Of a stretch of DNA of 64,000 nucleotides, positions 16,284-25,155 are shown one piece after another. Positions within the stretch are counted from its first letter, which is position 1; every line of letters begins with the position of its first letter. The notes below the pieces were generated by a model that ran no database searches, was not told the origin of the DNA, and was given only the letters and a program-made list of their open reading frames with translations. Both the position numbers and the translations under genes were made by a program. The stretch comes from PBB1 sp965229345. Its GTDB lineage: Bacteria > Pseudomonadota > Gammaproteobacteria > Burkholderiales > Burkholderiaceae_C. Where the stretch lies: the NCBI GenBank assembly GCA_965229345.1, contig OZ245872.1:248001-312000 (forward strand). Reading direction: 5' to 3'.

Positions 16284-17312
16284 TCACCACGGCAGGCTGG
16301 TGGCCAGATTGACCGCCTCGTCGCCGAGGTAGAAGTGGCCGGCAGCAGAGAAGTTGATGTTGCCCGCCCACAGGTAATTGACGGGGGTGGCGCCAGTCAC
16401 CAGCGTGTTGTTCGTGCAGCTCAGCAGGTTGACAGGGTCCAGGCAGGCCGCTTGTTTGACGTTGGTGATGGAGTCCACTTCGTTGCCGCCGTCAACTTCG
16501 TCGAAGATGTTGCGAAACTTTTGTGCGCTGTCGAGGAAGCCCAGGCTGCGGCCGTTGGTTTTGACCCCCCCATCCGCTTCCTGGGCACGAATTCCGTCAT
16601 TGAAACTCTGGGTCAGCAACTGCATCAGAGTCCGGTCTGCGTCTGATTTGGACGTGTTCTGTCCGAACGGGGTCAGGTTCAGATAGGGGACCGTCGAATA
16701 GATGACCCGACCTTTGGTGTTGTTGCTGTTGATGAGTCGATTGATCTGACCTGCAAAAGCCAACCCACGCGCCCTGGCTTCTGCCACTGCCGCGCCCTGG
16801 GTCAGAGATGACGAAATCACGCCGTTGTAGAGCTCAAGGACGTCGTTGGTGCCGACCATCATCGTGATCAGGTCGGTGGGCACGGGGGCGCTGGTGGCCA
16901 GGAAAGCATCGACCGCTGCGGCCAGATCGGCCACCTTGGCACCGGCTGTTGCGCGCATCTGGGCCGTCGCCGTCAGGTTGGACGGATTGCACTCGGCGAA
17001 CACCAGGCCGTATTCGTTGGCCAGATACTGGACCCACAGCCGGCTCGCGGTCAGGCAATCGATCACCGCGGTGTTGGTCGCGCTCAATCCATTGTTCGTG
17101 TACTTTCGCGAATCGTTGCCGCCGGAGGTGGTCGGCACCAGCAGACTGGCCTCGTCACCGAACACGATCATCCGCGTGGGCTTGAACCGCTTGGTCTGGC
17201 TGGACTGGCCGCCGCCACCGCACGATGACAGCAGCAACGCGCTCACCGTCGTCAGGATCACCAGGCTGCTGCGCAGCGCCACGGCGCTCCATCGATCGAC
17301 TCTGAAATTCAT
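16284..17312 (-). CDS. SGNH-fold lipoprotein with degenerate catalytic residues
   Basis: Predicted lipoprotein of 342 residues. The signal ends in lipobox L-L-S-S-C (cysteine near residue 31) followed by four glycines. The rest resembles SGNH/GDSL esterases: block I reads V-F-G-D-E (about 50-54) where active enzymes have G-D-S, and block III reads M-M-V-G-T-N-D-V (about 151-158), intact. In the last block, N-I-N-F-S-A-A-G-H stands where D-x-x-H-P-T-x-x-G-H is expected. The nucleophile, and probably the acid and base, are replaced, so it may bind rather than cleave its ligand. ATG 17312 has GGAG nine bases before it; an ATG 30 bases upstream is less likely. Confidence 0.75.
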   Translation of the reverse strand: MNFRVDRWSAVALRSSLVILTTVSALLLSSCGGGGQSSQTKRFKPTRMIVFGDEASLLVPTTSGGNDSRKYTNNGLSATNTAVIDCLTASRLWVQYLANEYGLVFAECNPSNLTATAQMRATAGAKVADLAAAVDAFLATSAPVPTDLITMMVGTNDVLELYNGVISSSLTQGAAVAEARARGLAFAGQINRLINSNNTKGRVIYSTVPYLNLTPFGQNTSKSDADRTLMQLLTQSFNDGIRAQEADGGVKTNGRSLGFLDSAQKFRNIFDEVDGGNEVDSITNVKQAACLDPVNLLSCTNNTLVTGATPVNYLWAGNINFSAAGHFYLGDEAVNLATSLPW

Positions 17313-17345
17313 GCGGTCTCCAAAGGAATAAAGGTCGGGCAACGG

Positions 17346-18350
17346 TCAATCAGCGCAGGCTCGCCACAGGCGGTCCCGCACACCGTCCCACTCGGGGCCT
17401 GCGGGCGGTTCTTCGACCCAGATCAGTTGCGCACCCAAGTCATCGAAACGGCGCAACACGGTAAACAACTCGTGGGCCGCAAGGTCGGCGCGGGAGGGCA
17501 TCACCTGGTAGGCCATGGTGGAACCGCTCGGCACAGGCAGGCGCGAATATACCGCCAGCGGTACGACCGACTCCGGCGCTGCGGCATCGGCAGACCCGGC
17601 GGCCAACAGCTGCAATGCCGGCTGCAGCATGCCCGGCGCCATCAACCTGACCTTGGCGCGGGGGGCGTAATGAGAGGCCAGCGTGCCCGACGCCCGGGGC
17701 GCATGCTCGTCGGGCGCTTCCAGTGGCTGGCCGAGAACCGCTTCGATGGCGCCGCGCGTCAGCACGCCCGGCCGCAGCAGCACGGCACGGCCCCGCGAGC
17801 AATCGACGATGGTCGATTCGATGCCGACATCGCAGTCACCGCCATCGAGCACGCGCACATCAGCGCCCAGTTCGGCCACGACATGCGCCGCGCGCGTGGG
17901 GCTCAGCCGACCGAAGCGGTTGGCACTCGGCGCGGCGATGCCGGGCACCCCACGTGCAGCCGCTGCGCGCAACAAGGCCAGCGCCACCGGGTGCGACGGG
18001 CAGCGCAGGCCGATGCTCGTCTGCCCGCCCGCGCTCGCTGCGGCCACCCCTTCGGCACGCTGCACGATCACCGTCATCGGGCCGGGCCAGAACGCAGCGA
18101 CCAGCTTCTGAGCCAGATCGGGCCAGGCGGCACAGAACGCACGCGCGGCCAAAGCGTCGGCCACGTGGACGATCAGCGGGTGATGGGTCGGGCGCCCCTT
18201 CGCCGCGTAGATCCGGGCCACCGCGGCATCGTCATCGGCGCGAGCGCCCAGACCGTAGACGGTTTCGGTGGGAAAGGCGACGAGGTCTCCAGCAGCGATC
18301 GCCTCGGCAGCGACGGCAATCGCGGCAGGATCGTGTCCATCCAGCAGCAT
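17346..18350 (-). CDS. L-threonylcarbamoyladenylate synthase, Sua5 type
   Basis: Makes threonylcarbamoyl-AMP from threonine, bicarbonate and ATP, the first step of tRNA t6A37 formation. The YrdC/TsaC domain (about 1-205) has F-P-T-E-T-V-Y-G-L-G, the K-G-R-P-x-x-H-P-L-I-V-H motif, and A-P-S-A-N-R-F-G. A linker S-G-T-L-A-S-H-Y-A-P-R leads into a C-terminal Sua5 domain, so it is the long two-domain form (334 residues), not the short TsaC. It is followed by the SGNH gene after 33 bases and preceded by purK, 19 bases away. Confidence 0.93.
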   Translation of the reverse strand: MLLDGHDPAAIAVAAEAIAAGDLVAFPTETVYGLGARADDDAAVARIYAAKGRPTHHPLIVHVADALAARAFCAAWPDLAQKLVAAFWPGPMTVIVQRAEGVAAASAGGQTSIGLRCPSHPVALALLRAAAARGVPGIAAPSANRFGRLSPTRAAHVVAELGADVRVLDGGDCDVGIESTIVDCSRGRAVLLRPGVLTRGAIEAVLGQPLEAPDEHAPRASGTLASHYAPRAKVRLMAPGMLQPALQLLAAGSADAAAPESVVPLAVYSRLPVPSGSTMAYQVMPSRADLAAHELFTVLRRFDDLGAQLIWVEEPPAGPEWDGVRDRLWRACAD

Positions 18351-18369
18351 GGCGGCGTGGTCGGCAGCG

Positions 18370-19533
18370 TCAGAACGTCGGCAGGCCCAGCACCGCAGCG
18401 GCTTGCCGCGCCACGGTCTGCGCCTGCTCGGCGGTGGCCGCCGTGACGGTCAGGTGGCCCATCTTGCGCCCGTGTCGCGGCGTGGTCTTGCCATACAGAT
18501 GCAAGTGCACGCCGGGCAGCGCCAGCAATTGGGCCCAGTCGGGCTCGCGCGCGGCGGCCTCGCGGGTCGCAAACCACAGATCGCCGAGCAGGTTCAACAT
18601 CACCGCGGGGGAATGCAACCGCGGGGCGACCAGCGGCGCGCCGGTCATCGTGCGCACCTGCAGGTCGAACTGCGACAGATCGCAGGCATCGAGGCTGTAG
18701 TGGCCTGAGTTGTGCGGGCGGGGCGCCATCTCGTTGGCGACCAGGCTGCCGTCTTTCAGTACGAAGAACTCGACGCACAACACGCCCACATAACCCAGCG
18801 ATTCGGCCACCCGCTCGGCAGCATCGATCGCGCGCTGCTGCACCGCCGACGTGAGGTCGGGGGCCGGCACCTGGGTCACGGCAAGAATGCCTGCGCGGTG
18901 CAGGTTCTGCTGCAGCGGGAAATGCACCACCTGCCCGGCGGCACTGCGCGCAACGATGACACTGACCTCGTAGGCGAGTGGCAATTGCTTTTCGAGCACG
19001 GCCGACACGCCGCCCAACGAAGCCCACGCCGCCGGCAGATCGGCCCGCGCCTCGACGCGCACCTGCCCCTTGCCGTCGTAACCCAGGCGGGTCGTCTTCA
19101 GGATGCCCGGAAACAGATGCTCAGGCACCGCCGGGAGCCCAGAGGTGTCCTCGATCACGGTGTGAGGGGCGCAGGGCACATCGCAGCGCGCGAAATGCTG
19201 CTTCTCGGCCGCGCGGTCCTGGCACACCGACACCGCAGCCGCACCCGGCGCGACCGGCCGCTGGGCGCCCAGCGTGATCAGCGCGTCGGCCGGCACGTTC
19301 TCGAATTCGGTGGTGATGGCCGCGCTGCATCGCATCAGCTGTGCCAGGCCCTGTGGATCGAGGTAATCGGCCTGGATGTGGTGGTGCGCGACCAGCCCGG
19401 CGGGGCTCGCCGGGTCGGCGTCGAGCACCGCGGTGGCGTAGCCCATCTGCTGCGCAGCGTGCACGAACATCCGTCCCAGCTGCCCCCCCCCCATGACGCC
19501 CAGCGTGGCGCCCGGCGCAATGAATGTCGTCAT
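18370..19533 (-). CDS. purK: N5-carboxyaminoimidazole ribonucleotide synthase
   Basis: ATP-grasp enzyme that carboxylates AIR to N5-CAIR in purine synthesis. It starts with the G-V-M-G-G-G-Q-L-G-R-M dinucleotide-like loop, has T-T-E-F-E-N-V-P in the first domain, the K-T-T-R-L-G-Y-D-G-K-G-Q ATP loop near 145, and the metal-binding F-F-V-L-K-D-G-S-L-V-A-N-E-M-A-P-R-P-H-N-S-G-H-Y segment, in which V-N-E-x-A-P-R is diagnostic. 387 residues, normal for the family. Its start overlaps the purE stop by four bases. Confidence 0.96.
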   Translation of the reverse strand: MTTFIAPGATLGVMGGGQLGRMFVHAAQQMGYATAVLDADPASPAGLVAHHHIQADYLDPQGLAQLMRCSAAITTEFENVPADALITLGAQRPVAPGAAAVSVCQDRAAEKQHFARCDVPCAPHTVIEDTSGLPAVPEHLFPGILKTTRLGYDGKGQVRVEARADLPAAWASLGGVSAVLEKQLPLAYEVSVIVARSAAGQVVHFPLQQNLHRAGILAVTQVPAPDLTSAVQQRAIDAAERVAESLGYVGVLCVEFFVLKDGSLVANEMAPRPHNSGHYSLDACDLSQFDLQVRTMTGAPLVAPRLHSPAVMLNLLGDLWFATREAAAREPDWAQLLALPGVHLHLYGKTTPRHGRKMGHLTVTAATAEQAQTVARQAAAVLGLPTF

Positions 19534-20024
19534 TTCAGGTCGGCAGTCATGGCGCGCGCCAGCTCGGTCTGTCGGGCGCGGTAGGTGTCGAGCTTCGTGC
19601 GCAATGCGGGGTCGCTCACCGCGAACATCGCCACGGTGAACAAGGCTGCATTGGCCGCACCGGCCGTGCCGATCGCGAACGTCGCCACGGGAATACCCTT
19701 GGGCATCTGCACGATCGAATGCAACGAATCAACGCCTTGCAGGTGGCGGCTCGCCACGGGCACGCCCAGCACCGGCACGGTGGTCTTGGCCGCCAGCATG
19801 CCCGGCAGGTGCGCTGCACCGCCAGCACCCGCGATGATGGCTTTCAGGCCACGCGAGGCTGCCGAGTCGGCATAGGCAAACATGTCGTCTGGCATGCGGT
19901 GTGCCGAGACGACGCGGGCCTCGAACGGGATGCCAAACTCGGTGAGAATCTCGGTCGCTGCGCGCAAGGTTTCCCAGTCGCTGCTGGACCCCATCACCAC
20001 ACCCACCACCGCAGGCGCGTTCAT
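19530..20024 (-). CDS. purE: N5-CAIR mutase (class I PurE)
   Basis: Converts N5-CAIR to CAIR, directly after PurK. The 164-residue protein has the class I motifs M-G-S-S-S-D-W near residue 11, the catalytic histidine in V-S-A-H-R-M-P, G-A-G-G-A-A-H-L-P-G-M and G-V-P-V. GGAG lies nine bases before the ATG. A TACAAT hexamer (20055-20060, minus strand) fits a -10 about 30 bases before the start, though no good -35 is seen. First gene of the purE-purK(-Sua5) transcript. Confidence 0.96.
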   Translation of the reverse strand: MNAPAVVGVVMGSSSDWETLRAATEILTEFGIPFEARVVSAHRMPDDMFAYADSAASRGLKAIIAGAGGAAHLPGMLAAKTTVPVLGVPVASRHLQGVDSLHSIVQMPKGIPVATFAIGTAGAANAALFTVAMFAVSDPALRTKLDTYRARQTELARAMTADLK

Positions 20025-20123
20025 GGCCTTGCTCCACTTTTTCAGAAGCCTTGAATTGTAGGCGGCGCGGCGCCATCTCCACCTGCCCGCCCACGCCTGC
20101 TGGCACGCACCCGACCTACCGCC

Positions 20124-21071
20124 ATGATCAACATCACCATCCAGAACTTCAAGACTGACCTGATCCAGGCATCGACAGAACAGGCCATCCTGCTCTACAT
20201 CTGGGCGCCGTGGTCAGAACCTGCCAAGACACTGGGGCCGGTGCTCGAAAAGCTGGAAGTGGCCTACGCCGGTCGGTTCACGCTGGCCACGCTGAATTCA
20301 GAAACCGAATCCGAGATCGCGGTGCAGCTGTCGCGGCTGTTCGGTGTGCGCACCCTCCCGTTCTGCGTGATGTTCAAGGGGGGCCAGCCGATCGATGGAT
20401 TTGTGGAAGCGTTGCCCGAAGCCGAGATCCGCCAGTTCCTCGACAAGCACGTGCCCAGCGTCGAGGAAATGGCCTCGGCCGAAGACCTCGAAGACGCCGA
20501 GGCCCTGCTGGCCGGGGGCAACACCGACAGCGCGATCGCCAAGCTGCTGGAAGCCGTGGCGATCAACCCTGCCAACGACAGCGCCCGTGCCGATTGCCTG
20601 CGTGCGCTGCTGATGGCCGGACGCGTTGACGAAGCCCGCGCGGTGTACAACCCGGTGGCGACGAAGGTGCTGCCCGAACCGCGTCTGGCGGCCTGCGGCC
20701 ACTGGCTCACGGCGTGCGAACGGGCGCCGCTGCTGCGCTCGCCCGATGTGCTGACAGCCGCCATCGCCGCCAACCGCCGTGATTTCGAGGCCCGTTTTGA
20801 ATTGGCCCAGCTGCATTTCGCCGCGCAGCGCTTCATCGAGGCCATGGACGAGCTGCTGGAAATCATCATGCGTGACAAGGCCTGGAACGGCGAACTCGCG
20901 CGCAAGACCTATGTGGCCGTGCTCGATGTGATGGCCAAGCCCGCGCCAGCCAAGCCAGCCGCCGCAGCCGCGCCCAAGGGTGCACTGGAAATCGCCGGCA
21001 AGGTCGACACCACGCCGGTCGATCCCGAGGTCGATCGCTACCGCCGCAAGCTGAGCATGGCGCTGTTCTGA
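20124..21071 (+). CDS. YbbN/CnoX-like thioredoxin-TPR protein lacking cysteines
   Basis: Predicted cytoplasmic chaperone-like protein of 315 residues: an N-terminal thioredoxin fold (about 1-110) and a C-terminal helical, TPR-like region (about 115-275). The thioredoxin active site W-C-G-P-C reads W-S-E-P-A (30-34), so both redox cysteines are gone. The cis-proline region R-T-L-P-F-C remains. E. coli YbbN/CnoX also departs from C-x-x-C but keeps one cysteine of the motif. The helical part A-L-L-A-G-G-N-T-D-S-A-I-A-K-L-L-E-A resembles YbbN's repeats. An alanine/proline-rich linker precedes the C-terminus. Divergent from purE. Confidence 0.85.
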   Translation: MINITIQNFKTDLIQASTEQAILLYIWAPWSEPAKTLGPVLEKLEVAYAGRFTLATLNSETESEIAVQLSRLFGVRTLPFCVMFKGGQPIDGFVEALPEAEIRQFLDKHVPSVEEMASAEDLEDAEALLAGGNTDSAIAKLLEAVAINPANDSARADCLRALLMAGRVDEARAVYNPVATKVLPEPRLAACGHWLTACERAPLLRSPDVLTAAIAANRRDFEARFELAQLHFAAQRFIEAMDELLEIIMRDKAWNGELARKTYVAVLDVMAKPAPAKPAAAAAPKGALEIAGKVDTTPVDPEVDRYRRKLSMALF

Positions 21072-21112
21072 CGATCGGTTGTTCGCGTCCGCTTCGTCAG
21101 CGGGCGGATGAA

Positions 21113-22081
21113 TCAGGCGTCGCCCAGATCAAACCGTTCGCCGACCTGCAGTGCCTGTCCTTGCAGGAACTGCGCGGCATTCAGCCGCTTGCCGCCGGGG
21201 CGTTGCAGTTCAACCAGACACACCGCACCCGATCCGCAGGCCACGACGATGCCGTCTGCTGACGCGCTGATCACCCCGCCCGGCGCGGCTGTGGGCCGTG
21301 CCATTGGCACAGCCCGCGCGTGCCACAGCTTCACGGCCTCACCCCGCAGCCGTGCGACCGCCCCGGGCGCGGGGTTGAAGGCCCGGATGCGGCGTGCGAT
21401 GACGGCCGCATCCAGATGCCAGTCCACCACGGCCTCGGTCTTCTCGACCTTCTTCGCGTAGGTCACCCCCTCGGCCGGCTGCGCCGTGGCGTGCAGACCC
21501 CCGCAGGCGGCCAGCTCCAGCGCTTCGACGATCAGGCGGCCGCCCAGCACCGCCAGCCTGTCGTGCAGCGAGCCGGTGGTGTCGTCATCGGCGATGTCGA
21601 GCGACTCGGCAAGCAGCATCGCACCGGTGTCCAGCCCGGCATCCATCTGCATCACGGTGATGCCGGTGCGCGTGTCGCCCGCCTCGATGGCGCGGTGGAT
21701 CGGCGCGGCGCCACGCCAGCGCGGCAGCAGCGACGCATGGATGTTCAAGCAACCGAACCGCGGCATCGTGAGCACCCAGTCGGGCAGGATCAGCCCGTAA
21801 GCGGCCACCACCATCGCATCAACCCGGGCCTGCTGCAAGGACTCGCGCGCAGCGCTTGCGTCCGCGGCATGGCGGCCATCCAGTCGCAGGCCTTGCGGCT
21901 GGATCACCGGCAGTCCGTGGGCCACAGACCAGGCCTTGACGGCAGAAGGTTGCAGTTGCTGACCCCGCCCGGCCGGGCGATCCGGCTGTGTCAGCACCAG
22001 TGGAATGTCGAAGCCCGCTGCGTGGAGTGCGGACAGCGCAACGCGAGCGAACTCGGGGGTGCCGGCAAACGCCAGCCTCAT
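21113..22081 (-). CDS. fmt: Methionyl-tRNA formyltransferase
   Basis: Formylates Met-tRNA(fMet) using 10-formyl-tetrahydrofolate. It shows the N-terminal F-A-G-T-P-E-F-A, the folate-binding H-A-S-L-L-P-R-W-R-G-A-A-P-I-x-x-A-I segment (N-x-H-x-S-L-L-P), D-T-R-T-G-I-T-V-M-Q-M-D-x-G-L-D-T-G, and the C-terminal R-A-F-N-P-A-P-G. 322 residues, normal length. It follows def by 18 bases on the minus strand, the usual def-fmt pair. Its substrate, the initiator tRNA, is encoded at 44,009-44,085 in this window. Confidence 0.97.
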   Translation of the reverse strand: MRLAFAGTPEFARVALSALHAAGFDIPLVLTQPDRPAGRGQQLQPSAVKAWSVAHGLPVIQPQGLRLDGRHAADASAARESLQQARVDAMVVAAYGLILPDWVLTMPRFGCLNIHASLLPRWRGAAPIHRAIEAGDTRTGITVMQMDAGLDTGAMLLAESLDIADDDTTGSLHDRLAVLGGRLIVEALELAACGGLHATAQPAEGVTYAKKVEKTEAVVDWHLDAAVIARRIRAFNPAPGAVARLRGEAVKLWHARAVPMARPTAAPGGVISASADGIVVACGSGAVCLVELQRPGGKRLNAAQFLQGQALQVGERFDLGDA

Positions 22082-22099
22082 GCGCGCAGCGACCCGGCG

Positions 22100-22609
22100 T
22101 CAGCGCTCGTCATCGCGCCAGTGCTTGAGCATCTTGGTCTTGATGCGGGTGCGCTTGAGCGGGCTCAGGTAATCGACGAAGACCTTGCCCATCAGGTGGT
22201 CCATCTCGTGTTGCACGCACTTGGCCAGCAGCCCTTCGGCATCGAACTCGACGAGTTCGCCATCGCGACCCAGCGCGCGCACCCGGATCTGCGCGGCCCG
22301 CGAGACCTTGTCGTAGATGCTGGGGACCGACAGACAGCCCTCCTCGTCGATCACCTGCTCGGCACTGACCGAGGTCAATTCGGGGTTGATCAGCACCAGC
22401 GGCTTGTTGCGCGTTTCCGACGTGTCGATGACCAGCACCCGTTCGTGCACATCGACCTGGCTGGCCGCGAGGCCCACGCCATCGGCGGCGTACATGGTCT
22501 CGAGCATGTTGTCGATCAGGCGACGTATGCGGTCATCGACCTGTGCGACTGGCTTGGCAACGGTGTGCAACCGGGGATCAGGATAACGAAGGATGGTGAG
22601 CTTCGGCAT
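22100..22609 (-). CDS. def: Peptide deformylase
   Basis: Metal hydrolase that removes the formyl group from new proteins. All three signature motifs are present: G-V-G-L-A-A-S-Q (motif 1), E-E-G-C-L-S-V-P with the metal cysteine (motif 2), and Q-H-E-M-D-H with the two metal histidines and catalytic glutamate (motif 3). 169 residues, standard type 1 length. It is transcribed with fmt and lies divergent from the LysM gene across a 184-base gap, where no clear promoter hexamers were found. Confidence 0.97.
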   Translation of the reverse strand: MPKLTILRYPDPRLHTVAKPVAQVDDRIRRLIDNMLETMYAADGVGLAASQVDVHERVLVIDTSETRNKPLVLINPELTSVSAEQVIDEEGCLSVPSIYDKVSRAAQIRVRALGRDGELVEFDAEGLLAKCVQHEMDHLMGKVFVDYLSPLKRTRIKTKMLKHWRDDER

Positions 22610-22793
22610 GGGGTGTGGCGGCCCGCTTTCGTTGCGATGGCAAGGGTTTAGAGGCAGAATCTTTCAAACCAATTGAAGATTTTCGCTGAATTCCCAGCCA
22701 CTTCGGCCGATACGGAATAGTGAGTATTGCGCACCCTTTCCCGGCCCACCCATGACGCGTTGCCTGCAGCGACCCGTTCGGAGATTCCTTCCC

Positions 22794-23972
22794 ATGACCC
22801 GATCCATGATTTCCCTGCCTGCCCGCAGTCCAAGCCCGGCAGCCCTCGGTTTGTGCATGTTGATCGCACTGGGCAGCGCCGCAACGGCCAGCGCGGAACC
22901 CCACTTTCCGATCTCTGCGCAACAGCGTGAGACGGCGCAGAAGGTGGCAGGCGCCGGTGTGGCGCTGTCGGAGTTGGCGCCCAACGCGCCTGAATCGCAC
23001 ACAGTCAAGGCCGGTGACACGCTGTGGGGCATTTCAGGCCTGTTCCTGAAATCGCCGTGGCGCTGGCCGGAGCTGTGGGGCATGAACCTCGAGCAGATCC
23101 GCAACCCCCATCTGATCTACCCGGGGCAGGTGCTGTACCTGGACACCTCGGATGGCCGCGCGCGCTTGCGACTGGGCCAGGCCGTCGACGGGGGCGTCGT
23201 GAAACTGTCTCCGCAGGTGCGCTCGTCAGCGCTGACCACCACGGCCATCACCGCGATTCCGTTCCATCTGATCGAACCGTTCCTCAACGAAGCCGTGATC
23301 CTCGAGGGCAACACGCTGGATGAGGCCCCACGCATCGTCGCCACCCGGGAAGGCCGGGTCCTGATGGCGCGCGGGGATACCGCCTATGTGCGCGGGAATC
23401 TGGGCAAGGACACGGTGTTCCGCATCTTCCGCCAGGCCAAACCGCTGCGCGACCCGACCACGAAAGAAATCCTCGGCTACGAGGCACCGTATGTCGGTAC
23501 GGCCGAATTCGTTCGGTCCGGCGACCGCAGCCGCGTCGACGAAAAGGAATCTTCGGCCCCCGTGCCCGACAGCTTCATCGTCACCAGCATCCGGCAGGAC
23601 GCCAACGTGGGTGACCGGCTGGCCCCGGTGACCGCGCGTGAATACAGCAACTACATGCCGCACGCCCCTCAGGGCGAACTGGTCGGCCAGATTGTCTCGG
23701 TCTACGGCGAGGCGGTCATGGCCGGGCAGAACCAGATCGTCACGCTGAACCGCGGCAAGGCCGACGGTGTCGAGCGCGGCCATGTGCTGGCCTTGTGGCA
23801 AGACGGCGCGGAGGTGATCGATCGCACCGGTGCCAGCCCCACCCGCATCAAGCTGCCCGACGAGCGCCATGGCATGTTGTTCGTCTTCCAGGTCTTCGAG
23901 CGCATGTCTTACGCGTTGATCCTGTCGGTGAAAGAGCCTGTCAAACCGGGCGATCGATTCACCCAGCCCTGA
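22794..23972 (+). CDS. Secreted LysM-domain protein
   Basis: Predicted exported protein of 392 residues. A signal peptide runs to about A-T-A-S-A (residue 36). One LysM domain follows at about 67-115 (H-T-V-K-A-G-D-T-L-W-G-I-S, ending N-P-H-L-I-Y-P-G-Q-V-L), a peptidoglycan-binding module. The remaining 270 residues hold no recognised catalytic motif. This gene upstream of dprA and smg, opposite def-fmt, is a recurring arrangement in betaproteobacteria. ATG 22794 has GGAG nine bases upstream; an earlier ATG at 22752 adds 14 basic residues and is less likely. Confidence 0.87.
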   Translation: MTRSMISLPARSPSPAALGLCMLIALGSAATASAEPHFPISAQQRETAQKVAGAGVALSELAPNAPESHTVKAGDTLWGISGLFLKSPWRWPELWGMNLEQIRNPHLIYPGQVLYLDTSDGRARLRLGQAVDGGVVKLSPQVRSSALTTTAITAIPFHLIEPFLNEAVILEGNTLDEAPRIVATREGRVLMARGDTAYVRGNLGKDTVFRIFRQAKPLRDPTTKEILGYEAPYVGTAEFVRSGDRSRVDEKESSAPVPDSFIVTSIRQDANVGDRLAPVTAREYSNYMPHAPQGELVGQIVSVYGEAVMAGQNQIVTLNRGKADGVERGHVLALWQDGAEVIDRTGASPTRIKLPDERHGMLFVFQVFERMSYALILSVKEPVKPGDRFTQP

Positions 23973-23998
23973 CTTCGGGCGCCGGCGCGGACCGACGC

Positions 23999-25114
23999 GT
24001 GACGGAGGCACTCGACCACGACGAGCTGGCCGCCTGGCTGCGGCTGGCCGAGACGCCCAAGGTCGGTCGCGAGTCAGCGCGCAAGCTGCTGGCCGCCTTC
24101 GGCTCGCCGGAGGCGGTGATGGCAGCGTCGTTCGACAGCCACCGCCAGGTGATCAGCGAAGCCGCCGCACGCGCCGTGATGGCACCGCCGGCGGACTTCG
24201 ATGCGACGCTCGGGCGAACGCTCGCCTGGCTGTCCGAGCGCTCGGACACTCCAAGAGCCGTCATCCCGCTCGGCGACGCACGCTACCCGCCGCAGTTGCT
24301 GAACACTGCTGACCCGCCGCTGCTGCTGTATGCGCAAGGACGCGTCGACCTGCTGTGCGGCGAGGCGGTTGCCATCGTCGGCAGCCGCAACCCGACGCCG
24401 CAAGGGACCTTGAATGCGCGTGAGTTCGCCCAGGCCCTGGGCGAGGCGGGCTGGATCATCGTCTCGGGTCTCGCACTCGGCGTGGACGGTGCTGCCCATG
24501 AAGGCGCCTTGGCTGCCGCAGCCGGGACGATCGCCGTGGTCGGTACCGGGCTCGACCGGGTCTATCCACGGCGCCACTTCGATTTGGCCCATCGCATCGC
24601 ACATGCCGGCCTGATGCTCAGCGAATATGGGATGGGCACACCCGCCCTGGCCGCACACTTCCCGCAACGCAACCGGTTGATCGCGGGCTTGAGCCGCGGC
24701 ACGCTGGTGATCGAGGCGGCCCTGGAATCGGGTTCGCTCATCACCGCTCGGCTGGCACTGGAGGCCGGGCGGGAGGTGTTCGCCATCCCCGGCTCGATCC
24801 ATTCCCCGCAGTCGCGTGGCTGCCATGCGCTGATCAAGCAAGGAGCCAAGCTGGTCGAGTCGGCGGCCGATGTGCTCGATGAGCTGCCGGCGCTGGCGGC
24901 TGTGCGCCCGCGCACGGCAGCGGCAATGGCCGAAACGGCGCCAAACGACCCGCTGCTGGCCGCCATGGGCTACGAAGTGATGTCGCTCGACGCCCTGGTT
25001 GCCCGCACCGGCTGGTCGGCGCATGCGCTGAACACCCACTTGCTCGACCTGGAATTGAGCGGCCAGGTGGCGCGACTGCCGGGCCAGCGCTTTCAGCGAA
25101 TCGCAAGCAGCTGA
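23999..25114 (+). CDS. dprA: DNA-processing protein DprA
   Basis: Loads RecA onto incoming single-stranded DNA during natural transformation. The Rossmann-like core contains V-A-I-V-G-S-R-N-P-T-P-Q-G, S-G-L-A-L-G-V-D-G-A-A-H-E-G-A-L and V-V-G-T-G-L-D-R-V-Y-P, all diagnostic. An N-terminal helical domain (about 1-90) and a C-terminal winged-helix domain (about 305-371) complete the usual architecture. The start is taken at GTG 23999 (V-T-E-A-L-D-H-D-E), 27 bases after the LysM stop; the frame is open further upstream but overlaps the LysM gene. About 371 residues. Confidence 0.93.
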   Translation: MTEALDHDELAAWLRLAETPKVGRESARKLLAAFGSPEAVMAASFDSHRQVISEAAARAVMAPPADFDATLGRTLAWLSERSDTPRAVIPLGDARYPPQLLNTADPPLLLYAQGRVDLLCGEAVAIVGSRNPTPQGTLNAREFAQALGEAGWIIVSGLALGVDGAAHEGALAAAAGTIAVVGTGLDRVYPRRHFDLAHRIAHAGLMLSEYGMGTPALAAHFPQRNRLIAGLSRGTLVIEAALESGSLITARLALEAGREVFAIPGSIHSPQSRGCHALIKQGAKLVESAADVLDELPALAAVRPRTAAAMAETAPNDPLLAAMGYEVMSLDALVARTGWSAHALNTHLLDLELSGQVARLPGQRFQRIASS

Positions 25115-25155
25115 ACCCCGCCTGAGCGGCGCGGTCGCTCGGGTATCATGAAGCC

